Assembly: GCA_021793055.1 (NCBI GenBank)
Contig: JAJYTL010000166.1
Location: 1 to 7,225 of the forward strand
DNA: 7,225 nt
Direction of reading: 5' to 3'
From: Pseudomonadota bacterium
GTDB lineage: Bacteria > Pseudomonadota > Alphaproteobacteria > Ferrovibrionales > Ferrovibrionaceae
Each line of letters opens with the position of its first letter. The stretch's first letter is position 1. The position numbers and the translations under genes were made by a program. The notes below the pieces were generated by a model, which saw only the letters and a list, made by a program, of their open reading frames with translations, was not told the DNA's origin and ran no database searches. Of the stretch, positions 1 to 5,730 are shown piece after piece.

Positions 1-2
1 GC

Positions 3-995
3 CACGCCGCCGGAACCGTCAATATCCTGGAGACCGGGTCGAGTCTGCTCTACCCGCTCTTTAACCTCTGGGTTCCGGTTTACACCAAGGCCAATCCGGA
101 CGTGAGGATCACGACCCAGTCGACCGGCAGCGGCACCGGCATTTCCCAGTCGATCGCCGGCATCGCGCAGATCGGCGCCTCCGACGCCTATCTCAGCGAC
201 GGGCTGATGAAGAAGAATCCGGGAATGTTGAACATTCCGCTCGCCATCTCGATGCAGATGGTGAACTACAACGTGCCCGGCCTGAACGGCAAGCATCTGA
301 AGCTGAGCGGTCCGGTGCTCGCCGGCATCTACGAGGGCAAGATCCGTCATTGGAACGACGCGGCGATCCGCAAGCTCAATCCCGGCGTCAAGCTGCCCGA
401 TCACGTGATCATTCCGGTTCACCGCACCGACGGTAGCGGCGATACATTCATCTTCAGCCAGTATCTTTCGTTCAGCACGCCGTCGTGGGCCAACAGCGTC
501 AGCTACGGCACCACCGTGAGTTGGCCGGCCGTTTCCGGCGGCATCGGCGCCGTGGGCAATCCCGGCATGGTGCTCGCGGTCAGGAACACCCCCTACACGA
601 TCGCCTATATCGGCACCAGCTTCCAGAACACCATCGAGAAGGACAAGCTCGGCATCGCCATGCTGGAGAACCGCGACGGCCACTTCGTCCTGCCCGAGGC
701 CAAGACGGCGATGGCGGCGGCGGCGGTGATGGTGCCGAAGACGCCGAAGGACCAGCGCATCAGCCTGATCTTCGCGCCGGGCGCCGAATCCTATCCCATC
801 ATCAACTACGAGTATGCTATCGTACACGCGAAGCAGCCCTCGGCCGAGATGGCGGCGGCGCTGCGGAAGTTTTTCACTTGGGCGATTGCTTCGGACGGCG
901 GCAATGCCCCGCACTTTATGAAGGAAGTGCATTTCGTGCCGTTGCCGGAACCGGTTGTTAAGCTCAGTGCGGCGCAGATCGCGGAGATTAAGTGA
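3..995 (+). CDS. pstS: Phosphate ABC transporter substrate-binding protein PstS (5' end missing)
   Basis: Periplasmic phosphate-binding component of the Pst high-affinity uptake system; it hands inorganic phosphate to the PstC/PstA channel. The reading frame is open from base 3 (330 residues visible), so the start codon and signal peptide lie left of the window; the GTG at 102 is an internal valine. Visible ligand-region motifs, numbered from the first visible residue, are TGSSLLYP at 11-18, TGSGTG at 41-46, GASDAYLS at 58-65 (Asp61 matches the phosphate-contacting Asp56 of E. coli) and HRTDGSGDT at 140-148 (Arg141 and Ser145 match Arg135 and Ser139). E. coli has Thr at 141 where this protein has Asp followed by Thr. 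The motifs YPLFNLW and YPIINYEYAIV are, from memory, features of mycobacterial PstS1 rather than E. coli PstS. The protein ends at TGA 993-995. pstC and pstA follow on the same strand. Family assignment is very secure; the subfamily is inference. Confidence 0.96.
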   Translation, partial: HAAGTVNILETGSSLLYPLFNLWVPVYTKANPDVRITTQSTGSGTGISQSIAGIAQIGASDAYLSDGLMKKNPGMLNIPLAISMQMVNYNVPGLNGKHLKLSGPVLAGIYEGKIRHWNDAAIRKLNPGVKLPDHVIIPVHRTDGSGDTFIFSQYLSFSTPSWANSVSYGTTVSWPAVSGGIGAVGNPGMVLAVRNTPYTIAYIGTSFQNTIEKDKLGIAMLENRDGHFVLPEAKTAMAAAAVMVPKTPKDQRISLIFAPGAESYPIINYEYAIVHAKQPSAEMAAALRKFFTWAIASDGGNAPHFMKEVHFVPLPEPVVKLSAAQIAEIK

Positions 996-999
996 CCTC

Positions 1000-1019
1000 A
1001 GCCGATCCTGATTTCGGCT
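1000..1019 (+). other. Small hairpin just after pstS
   Basis: A perfect 6-bp inverted repeat (AGCCGA at 1000-1005, TCGGCT at 1014-1019) encloses an 8-base loop, starting five bases after the pstS stop. It is followed by TCTTTC, which is too short and interrupted for a convincing intrinsic terminator. It may act together with the larger hairpin that follows, stabilising the 3' end of the pstS message. On its own it is weak and could be chance. Confidence 0.35.
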
Positions 1020-1030
1020 TCTTTCACCCG

Positions 1031-1057
1031 CTCGTCGGCAGCTTGGCTGCCGGCGAG
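1031..1057 (+). other. Strong intercistronic hairpin between pstS and pstC
   Basis: A 12-bp inverted repeat (1031-1042 pairing with 1046-1057) surrounds a 3-base TTG loop. Eleven pairs are Watson-Crick and one (1035 with 1053) is G-U in RNA. There is no clean T-tract after it, only GATTTTGGGG from 1064, so it does not look like a full terminator. A hairpin placed between a binding-protein gene and its permease genes commonly protects the upstream message and lets the binding protein be made in excess over the channel. That role is inferred here. Confidence 0.6.
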
Positions 1058-1155
1058 CGACGTGATTTTGGGGCCGCGCATGGGGCGACACGGCGTGCGG
1101 GCCGCCGCCTGCCTTTCGCCTCGCGCGGCGCCGATCCGTTCGGATTCCGGAGCGC

Positions 1156-2118
1156 ATGCTGAATTTCCGCAGAGTGACCGCGCTTCTCGCCAGCATCGTG
1201 CCGGCGAGCCTGATCGCGATCGTCGTCTTTCTCGCGGTCTATGCCTGGCCGGCGATACGCCTGAACGGCATCGCCTTCGTGACCGACAACAGCTGGAACC
1301 TCGGCAGCCTCTACGCCAATCCGATCATGGTCCGCGGGCAGGAGATCATGCCCGGCGCCCATTACGGCATTCTGTTCCTGATCGTCGGGACGCTGCTCAG
1401 CACCGCGATCGCGATCGCCATCGCGGTCCCGGTCGGGGTCGGCGCTGCGCTGTTTCTGGCCGAGGGGGTGCCGGCACCGCTGCGGCCTTGGCTCTCTTTC
1501 ATGGTCGAGCTTCTGGCCGCGATTCCGAGCGTCGTCTACGGCCTTTGGGGCTTCGTCGTGGTGATTCCGTTCCTCGGGCATCACCTCTATCCGTTCATGG
1601 CCAGGTGGCTCGGCTTCATTCCCTTTTTCGGCGGCGCGCCCGGCAGCGGCTACGGCCTGCTCACCTCCGGTTTCGTGCTGACATTGATGATCGTGCCGCT
1701 GATCACGGCAACCTTGCGCGACGCGCTGGTCAGCCAGCCGGCCAAGCTGCGCGAAGCGGCGGTGGCGCTTGGCGCGAATCGCTTCGAGACGCTGTGGAAG
1801 GTGCTCTTGCCGGGACTGCGCCGGGTCTTGATCGGCTCCAGCATTCTTGCCACTGGGCGCGCGCTCGGCGAGACCATGGCCGTGCTCATGGTCAGCGGCA
1901 ACGCGCTGAACTACCTGCCGAGCAACATCTACACGCCGATCTCGACGATGGCGTCCTTCATCGTCTCGCAGCTTGACAGCGCGCTCGAGGACCCGACCGG
2001 CATGGCGGTGCGTTCGCTCGCCGAGGTGGCGGTCGTGCTGTGCGCAATCTCCATTGTCGTGAACGGGTTCGCCCGGGTTCTGATGTACTACGAAGGCCTG
2101 AGCTCGAGGGTCGTCTGA
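1156..2118 (+). CDS. pstC: Phosphate ABC transporter permease PstC
   Basis: Inner-membrane permease which with PstA forms the phosphate channel, powered by the PstB ATPase. The 320 residues are normal for the family. An N-terminal membrane segment spans about 8-33. A periplasmic stretch of roughly 35-70 follows, then hydrophobic segments near 72-102, 114-140, 168-186, 224-246 and 286-311. The cytoplasmic EAA loop that docks the ATPase is REAAVALGA at 199-207, followed by the conserved LLPG at 217-220. The ATG at 1156 is the only usable start: the frame is closed by TGA at 1063 and holds no other ATG, GTG or TTG before it. A GGAG lies at 1149-1152, only three bases from the ATG, which is a tight spacing. 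The gene is 160 bp after pstS, and its stop overlaps the pstA start by one base (TGATG). Assignment is secure. Confidence 0.96.
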   Translation: MLNFRRVTALLASIVPASLIAIVVFLAVYAWPAIRLNGIAFVTDNSWNLGSLYANPIMVRGQEIMPGAHYGILFLIVGTLLSTAIAIAIAVPVGVGAALFLAEGVPAPLRPWLSFMVELLAAIPSVVYGLWGFVVVIPFLGHHLYPFMARWLGFIPFFGGAPGSGYGLLTSGFVLTLMIVPLITATLRDALVSQPAKLREAAVALGANRFETLWKVLLPGLRRVLIGSSILATGRALGETMAVLMVSGNALNYLPSNIYTPISTMASFIVSQLDSALEDPTGMAVRSLAEVAVVLCAISIVVNGFARVLMYYEGLSSRVV

Positions 2119-2120
2119 TG
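2106..2120 (+). promoter_or_regulatory. pstA ribosome binding site and stop/start overlap
   Basis: GAGGG at 2106-2110 sits seven bases before the ATG at 2118-2120, and the pstC stop TGA occupies 2116-2118. This fixes the pstA start, although its frame is open further upstream. It suggests translational coupling, which would keep the two permease subunits near equal amounts. Confidence 0.7.
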
Positions 2121-3011
2121 GCCGATATGGTGGTTTCCCAGTTCCGCGCCGATCGCGGGCGTTTCCGCCAGCGCCAGTTCTTCAGCTATCTCGGCTGGGC
2201 TTTGAGCACGCTCGCGTTTCTGCTCCTCGGCAGCGCCATGGTATGGATTCTCGCGACCGTGTTTCTGCGCGGCTTCGATGCGCTCTCGCTCACGGTCTTC
2301 ACCCATGTCACGGAAGGCACCGGCGGCGGATTACTGAACGCCATCGAGGGCACCTTCGTCCTCGCCTTCGGCGGCATCCTGCTCGCGATCCCGCCGGGTC
2401 TCGCCGCCGGCATCTATATCGCCGAATTCGACCATGGCCGCTTGGCGTCGACGATCCGCTTCCTTGCCGATGTCCTGGTCGGCGTGCCCTCGATCGTGAT
2501 CGGCTATTTCGGCTACATCACGATGGTGGTCGGGCTCGGCTGGAAGTTCTCGGTCGCGGCCGGCAGCATCGCGCTCGCCATTATCTCGCTGCCCTATATT
2601 TGCCGCACCAGCGAGATCGCGCTCCGCCAGGTGCCGCGCGCGGTGCGCGAGGCGGCCTATGCCTTGGGCGCCGGCGACGGCACGGTGACGATGCGCATCT
2701 GCGTGCCGATGGCGTTGCCCGGGATTCTCACCGGCGTTCTGCTCTCGCTCGCGATCTCGGTCGGCGAGACCGCGCCGCTGCTCTACACCGCCGGCTGGTC
2801 GAATTATCTCTGGAACGGCCATCTCACCAACGCGCCGATCGGCTATCTGACCTACGCGATTTGGGCCTTCATCAACGAGCCGTTCGCCAGCGCCAACGCG
2901 CTGGCCTATGCGGCGGCGCTTTTCGTCACTCTCTTCGTGCTGGCGATCAACGTCATCTCGCGCCTCGTGCTCGACGAGAACGCGGGCTGGCGCCGGCGCG
3001 CCAGACGCTGA
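2118..3011 (+). CDS. pstA: Phosphate ABC transporter permease PstA
   Basis: Second inner-membrane permease subunit of the phosphate transporter; it pairs with PstC. From the ATG at 2118 it encodes 297 residues, a usual length. A short cytoplasmic basic N-terminus is followed by a membrane segment at about 24-50, with further hydrophobic segments near 78-102, 116-140, 146-162, 200-216 and 262-284. The ATPase-docking EAA loop is REAAYALGAGDG at 177-188, followed by CVPMALPGI at 195-203. The conserved SVGETAPLLYTA at 214-225 is typical of PstA. The C-terminus is strongly basic (RRRARR). The operon stops here: the next gene, xthA, is convergent, and no pstB or phoU follows within the window. A start further upstream in the open frame is unlikely given the ribosome binding site and overlap with pstC. 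Confidence 0.96.
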   Translation: MADMVVSQFRADRGRFRQRQFFSYLGWALSTLAFLLLGSAMVWILATVFLRGFDALSLTVFTHVTEGTGGGLLNAIEGTFVLAFGGILLAIPPGLAAGIYIAEFDHGRLASTIRFLADVLVGVPSIVIGYFGYITMVVGLGWKFSVAAGSIALAIISLPYICRTSEIALRQVPRAVREAAYALGAGDGTVTMRICVPMALPGILTGVLLSLAISVGETAPLLYTAGWSNYLWNGHLTNAPIGYLTYAIWAFINEPFASANALAYAAALFVTLFVLAINVISRLVLDENAGWRRRARR

Positions 3012-3031
3012 GCCCGGCGGTTCGGCCGGGC
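3012..3031. terminator. GC hairpin between convergent pstA and xthA
   Basis: A perfect 7-bp inverted repeat (GCCCGGC at 3012-3018, GCCGGGC at 3025-3031) with a 6-base loop lies in the 28-bp gap between the two convergent stop codons. There is no T-tract on either side, so it is a poor intrinsic terminator. It may still serve as a shared 3'-end block or a pause site for factor-dependent termination. Confidence 0.4.
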
Positions 3032-3039
3032 CGCCGCGA

Positions 3040-3873
3040 TTACGGCGTCAGGTCGAAGTCCACGATCACCGGAACATGATCCGAGGCGGGGTTCCAGCCG
3101 CGCGTCTCGCGCGCCACGGCGACGTTCCGCAGGCTCGCCGCAAGGCCCTTGGTCACCCACACATGATCGAGCCGGCGGCCCTTGTCGGCGGCCGCCCAAT
3201 CCGGCGAGCGATAGCTCCACCAGGTATAGAGCTGCTCCTCCGGCGGAATGAAGTGGCGTACCGCGTCGTGCCAAGGTGCTGCCGCCATGAGATCGTCGAG
3301 CAGCGCGACCTCGCCGGCCGTGTGGCTGACCACGTTCAAGAGCGCCTTGTGCGACCAGACGTCGGTCTCAAGCGGCGCGATGTTGAAGTCCCCGACCAGG
3401 ATCGCCGGCTCCTTGCGGCCGCGAAAGCGCGCGATCATGTCGCGCAGGAAGGCGAGCTTGTGGCCGAATTTCGGATTGGCCTCCGCGTCCGGAATGTCGC
3501 CGCCAGCCGGCACGTAGACATTATGCAGCGCGACGCCGTTCGGTAGCCGCGCCGTGAGATGCCGGCAGTCTCCCTTGCCGCCCCAATTCTCGAAGGCGAC
3601 GTCATCGAGCGGCAGCCGAGAGAGGATGGCGACGCCGTTATAGCTCTTTTCTCCGCGCGCCAGAACGGTATCGAAACCCATTTCGCGGAAGGCGAGTGCG
3701 GGAAACTTGTCGTCCGCGACCTTGGTTTCCTGCAGGCAGAGGATGTCGGGCCGCTGCTCGGCGACGAAGCGAGCGACGCTCTCGATCCGCAGGCGCACCG
3801 AGTTGATGTTCCAGGTGGCGAGCCGCACCGTGCCTGGAGATCGGCCGCCGCCTTTCTTCGCTGTCTTTGCCAT
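3040..3873 (-). CDS. xthA: Exodeoxyribonuclease III (AP endonuclease family)
   Basis: DNA repair nuclease that cuts at abasic sites and removes 3' blocking groups or nucleotides from duplex DNA, acting in base excision repair. It belongs to the metal-dependent endonuclease/exonuclease/phosphatase fold. All catalytic positions of E. coli exonuclease III have counterparts among the 277 residues: Asn22 (in WNINS, E. coli Asn7), Glu49 in LQETK (Glu34), Tyr120 in VYVPAGG (Tyr109), Asp162 and Asn164 in GDFN (Asp151, Asn153), Asp236 in RLDHVWV (Asp229), and Asp265-His266 in SDHVP (Asp258, His259). The chosen ATG gives a basic, glycine-rich leader of about 15 residues before the fold begins; GTG at codon 16 is an alternative start. 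It lies 11 bp after the stop of the unrecognised 194-residue gene, so the two are probably one transcript. It converges on pstA. Confidence 0.96.
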   Translation of the reverse strand: MAKTAKKGGGRSPGTVRLATWNINSVRLRIESVARFVAEQRPDILCLQETKVADDKFPALAFREMGFDTVLARGEKSYNGVAILSRLPLDDVAFENWGGKGDCRHLTARLPNGVALHNVYVPAGGDIPDAEANPKFGHKLAFLRDMIARFRGRKEPAILVGDFNIAPLETDVWSHKALLNVVSHTAGEVALLDDLMAAAPWHDAVRHFIPPEEQLYTWWSYRSPDWAAADKGRRLDHVWVTKGLAASLRNVAVARETRGWNPASDHVPVIVDFDLTP

Positions 3874-3884
3874 GGTTTCCGGGA

Positions 3885-4469
3885 TCAGAACAGGTGGAGG
3901 GTTTGGCCGATCACGCCGAGCGGCCAGCGCCCGGCCTCGAACAGGCGGTATTTGTGCGCGAAGGGATGCGCTTCCTCGGCTTCGGCAGCCAGTACCAGCG
4001 CCGCCTGGATGCAGGCCTGGACGGCGGCTTCGGCCGCGGCGCGCACCAGCTCGGGCTCGCGCAGTCCGGCCCGCATCGCGGCTTGCGCCGCGGCCGGGTG
4101 AACGACGCGCAGCGCCAGCACGCGCACCGCCTGCAGCAGGCCGAGGATGTCGTCCTCGGGAAGGTTTTCCGCCGCCGCAACCATCAGCGCCGCTTCCATC
4201 TCGTTTTCCGTGGCGGCGTTCTCGCCGGCCCGCAACAGTTCGACCACCTCGCCCGCGGCGTCCCAGTCGACGGCGACCGCGACCATGATCCGCCCAAGCC
4301 CCAGGGCCTCGCCATAGGCTTCGGCCTCGTCCTGCGCGCTTGCGCGAAGCGGCTCACCGAGGGCGCTGAACCACGCGACTTCGGCAATCATGCGGGCAAA
4401 GCGCTGGCCCCAGAGAACCGCGACCGAGGTTTCGAAATCGTCGTCGTCGCCGCCCTCGTCCGCGTTCAT
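3885..4469 (-). CDS. Unrecognised alanine-rich protein upstream of xthA
   Basis: I do not recognise this 194-residue protein. It begins with an acidic stretch (DEGGDDDD at 4-11). Most of the rest (about 15-165) looks helical, with frequent alanine (45 of 194 residues), many Glu/Asp and a single lysine (Lys173). It has no signal peptide or obvious membrane segment, so it is probably cytoplasmic. The C-terminus differs: HPFAHKYRLFEAGRWPLGV at 168-186, then an ending TLHLF, rich in aromatic and basic residues like a conserved motif. Its stop is 11 bp before the xthA ATG, which suggests co-transcription and a possible functional tie to DNA repair or merely shared expression. GGTGA a few bases before the ATG is the only candidate ribosome binding site. 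The opposite strand also has a long open frame here, but its arginine/glycine-rich translation looks like a shadow. It is likely a real gene; its function is unknown. Confidence 0.7.
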   Translation of the reverse strand: MNADEGGDDDDFETSVAVLWGQRFARMIAEVAWFSALGEPLRASAQDEAEAYGEALGLGRIMVAVAVDWDAAGEVVELLRAGENAATENEMEAALMVAAAENLPEDDILGLLQAVRVLALRVVHPAAAQAAMRAGLREPELVRAAAEAAVQACIQAALVLAAEAEEAHPFAHKYRLFEAGRWPLGVIGQTLHLF

Positions 4470-4586
4470 CGCGTCACCGCGAACGGGCGGCGCCGAGCCG
4501 CGCGGCTTCGGGAATGGCCGGCGTCGGGCGCGACGTCGATGGCGCGCGTTGGGGGCATGAAAGGCGGTCGGGTCATCGCTGCGCGG

Positions 4587-4615
4587 ACCTTAGGAAGGCT
4601 CTCAGGGCAAGTCAA
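4587..4615 (-). promoter_or_regulatory. Candidate sigma-70 promoter for the unrecognised gene and xthA
   Basis: On the minus strand, TTGACT (4615-4610) and TAAGGT (4592-4587) are separated by exactly 17 bases. The -35 box matches consensus at five of six positions; the -10 box matches three of six, keeping the first TA and the final T. It lies just downstream of the terminator and about 118 bases before the ATG at 4469. It is plausible by position, but unproven. Confidence 0.4.
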
Positions 4616-4670
4616 TTATCCCCTCACGGGGCGCGCGTCGCGGCCGGGCCAGTTGCGGTCGCGACAAATA

Positions 4671-4704
4671 GAAACCCCCGGTCGGGGGGAGGACCGGGGG
4701 TTTC
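4671..4704 (-). terminator. Intrinsic terminator for the leftward C26 hydrolase unit
   Basis: A perfect 13-bp inverted repeat (4671-4683 with 4692-4704) encloses an 8-base loop that reads CTCCCCCC on the minus strand. On that strand the GC-rich stem ends in GGGGGTTTC and continues TATTTG, a short T-rich run. Reading rightward, only TTT follows the G run before CCC, so leftward termination is the better reading. It lies 158 bp after the hydrolase stop codon. Confidence 0.7.
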
Positions 4705-4862
4705 CCGCTCGTGGCGATTCGACATCGGCAGGGGACTACCGACGCCCGGCGACTGGAAACCGGCCGAATCGGGGGGAGATTGCGGACTCGGTTGAGTGCC
4801 CAGTCGATTGAAAAAAATATGGGGCCTATGGGGTGAAAAACCAGGGGGATCCGGACAAATAC

Positions 4863-5681
4863 TTATGTTGCGGACGCATGGCGGGGGTCCCGGCGGGGCA
4901 TCGCGTCCGCTGTCGCCGGTGCCTCCGCGCGGCCTTGGGCGCGCTGGCGCGCCGCCGCCGCGATGGCCGCGAAGATCGCCGCCGAGAGCGGATTTTGCCG
5001 CAATTCCCATTCGACATGCCATTGCACGCCGAGCGCGAAAGCGGCGGCGTCTTGGACCCGTACCGCCTCGATCGTGCCGTCGTCGGCGACCGCCTCGACA
5101 GCGAGCGCCGCACCGATCCGGTCGAGGCCCTGGCCATGCAGGGAATTGACCATCGCCTCCGGCGTGCCGGCGAGCTGTTCCAGAAGCCCGCCGGCGCTGA
5201 AGCGGACGCGGTGGCGCGGGCCGTATTGCACGGCGCGCGGCGCCTTCGGATCGCGGCGGTGATCCATGCGCCCCGGGACTTCCGCGAGATGCTGATGCAG
5301 GCTGCCGCCGAAGGCGACGTTCATTTCCTGGATGCCGCGGCAGATCGCGAGAATCGGCACGCCGGTTTGCGCCGCGGCGCGAATCAGCGGCAAGGTCGTG
5401 GCGTCGCGCGCGGGGTCGTGCGGCACGTCCGCGCGGCTCGGCGGGCCGTCGTAATGACGCGGCTCGACGTTCGAGGGGCTGCCGGTAAGCATCAAGCCGT
5501 CGAGCCGGGCGAGGAGCCCGGACCAATCGGTCGCGTCCCCCAGTGCCGGCACGATCACCGGCTGGCCGCCGGTGCCCTCGACCACGGCGCGGAGATACTT
5601 GTCGCCGGCCATGTGAAATGGCCAGTCCGAGACCGCGCGGAGGCAGCCGGAAACCCCGATCAACAGGCTTTGCGATGTCAT
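4863..5681 (-). CDS. Peptidase C26 / gamma-glutamyl-GABA hydrolase-like amidotransferase
   Basis: Class I glutamine-amidotransferase-like hydrolase of the peptidase C26 family, which includes PuuD; members cleave gamma-glutamyl amide bonds in the cytoplasm. The 272 residues carry the expected layout: a substrate-loop region LMLTGSPSNVEPRHY at 63-77, the nucleophile Cys114 in AICRGIQEMN, a conserved NSLHGQGLD at 179-187, and the His222/Glu224 pair in GVQWHVEWE. Most relatives I recall have Pro between that His and Glu; here it is Val223. The last 25 or so residues (from about 248) are low-complexity and rich in Ala and Arg, probably a disordered tail. AGGAA at 5688-5692 lies six bases before the ATG, a good ribosome binding site that fixes the start. 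The gene is 49 bp downstream of lolA and ends at a terminator. Family is secure; substrate, including whether it serves putrescine breakdown, is not shown by the context. Confidence 0.88.
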   Translation of the reverse strand: MTSQSLLIGVSGCLRAVSDWPFHMAGDKYLRAVVEGTGGQPVIVPALGDATDWSGLLARLDGLMLTGSPSNVEPRHYDGPPSRADVPHDPARDATTLPLIRAAAQTGVPILAICRGIQEMNVAFGGSLHQHLAEVPGRMDHRRDPKAPRAVQYGPRHRVRFSAGGLLEQLAGTPEAMVNSLHGQGLDRIGAALAVEAVADDGTIEAVRVQDAAAFALGVQWHVEWELRQNPLSAAIFAAIAAAARQRAQGRAEAPATADAMPRRDPRHASAT

Positions 5682-5730
5682 GGCGGGTTCCTGTTCGCCG
5701 CGGCGGCGGCGCGGTTCGGGTTTGCGGGGC

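Larger units (their letters stand above)
4470..4862. other. 393-bp intergenic region between two leftward genes
   Basis: No convincing gene lies here. From the right it holds the 3' untranslated region of the C26 hydrolase with an A/T-tract island (about 4806-4870), then a strong intrinsic terminator (4671-4704), then a candidate leftward promoter (4587-4615). A GC-rich leader of about 110 bases follows, leading to the unrecognised gene. The order terminator-then-promoter fits a boundary between two leftward transcription units. Confidence 0.6.

Noticed and set aside
713..727. GCG-repeat tract as a possible microsatellite
   Set aside because: It is a short run of Ala-coding codons inside pstS, expected in GC-rich coding DNA.
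810..995. Slightly lower-GC codon use at the end of pstS as a sign of transfer
   Set aside because: The stretch is short and the difference modest by eye; the conserved PstS sequence continues through it, so it cannot be told from normal variation.
1062..1976. Long plus-strand open frame overlapping pstC
   Set aside because: Its translation is Arg/Ala-rich without any family motif and it lies out of frame over pstC, whose membrane segments and EAA loop are clear. It is a GC-rich shadow.
2243..3079. Long plus-strand open frame overlapping pstA
   Set aside because: Arginine-rich low-complexity translation, no motifs, and it sits inside a certain PstA gene in another frame.
3867..4811. 314-codon plus-strand open frame opposite the unrecognised gene
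   Set aside because: It is longer than the minus-strand gene, but its translation is Gly/Arg-rich and irregular, it runs through the terminator and promoter region, and it has no family motif. The minus-strand frame has better composition and tight spacing to xthA.
4624..5526. Minus-strand 300-codon frame across the C26 gene and the intergenic region
   Set aside because: Arg/Pro/Ala-rich and reads through the terminator hairpin; the C26 frame with its Cys-His-Glu motifs is the real gene.
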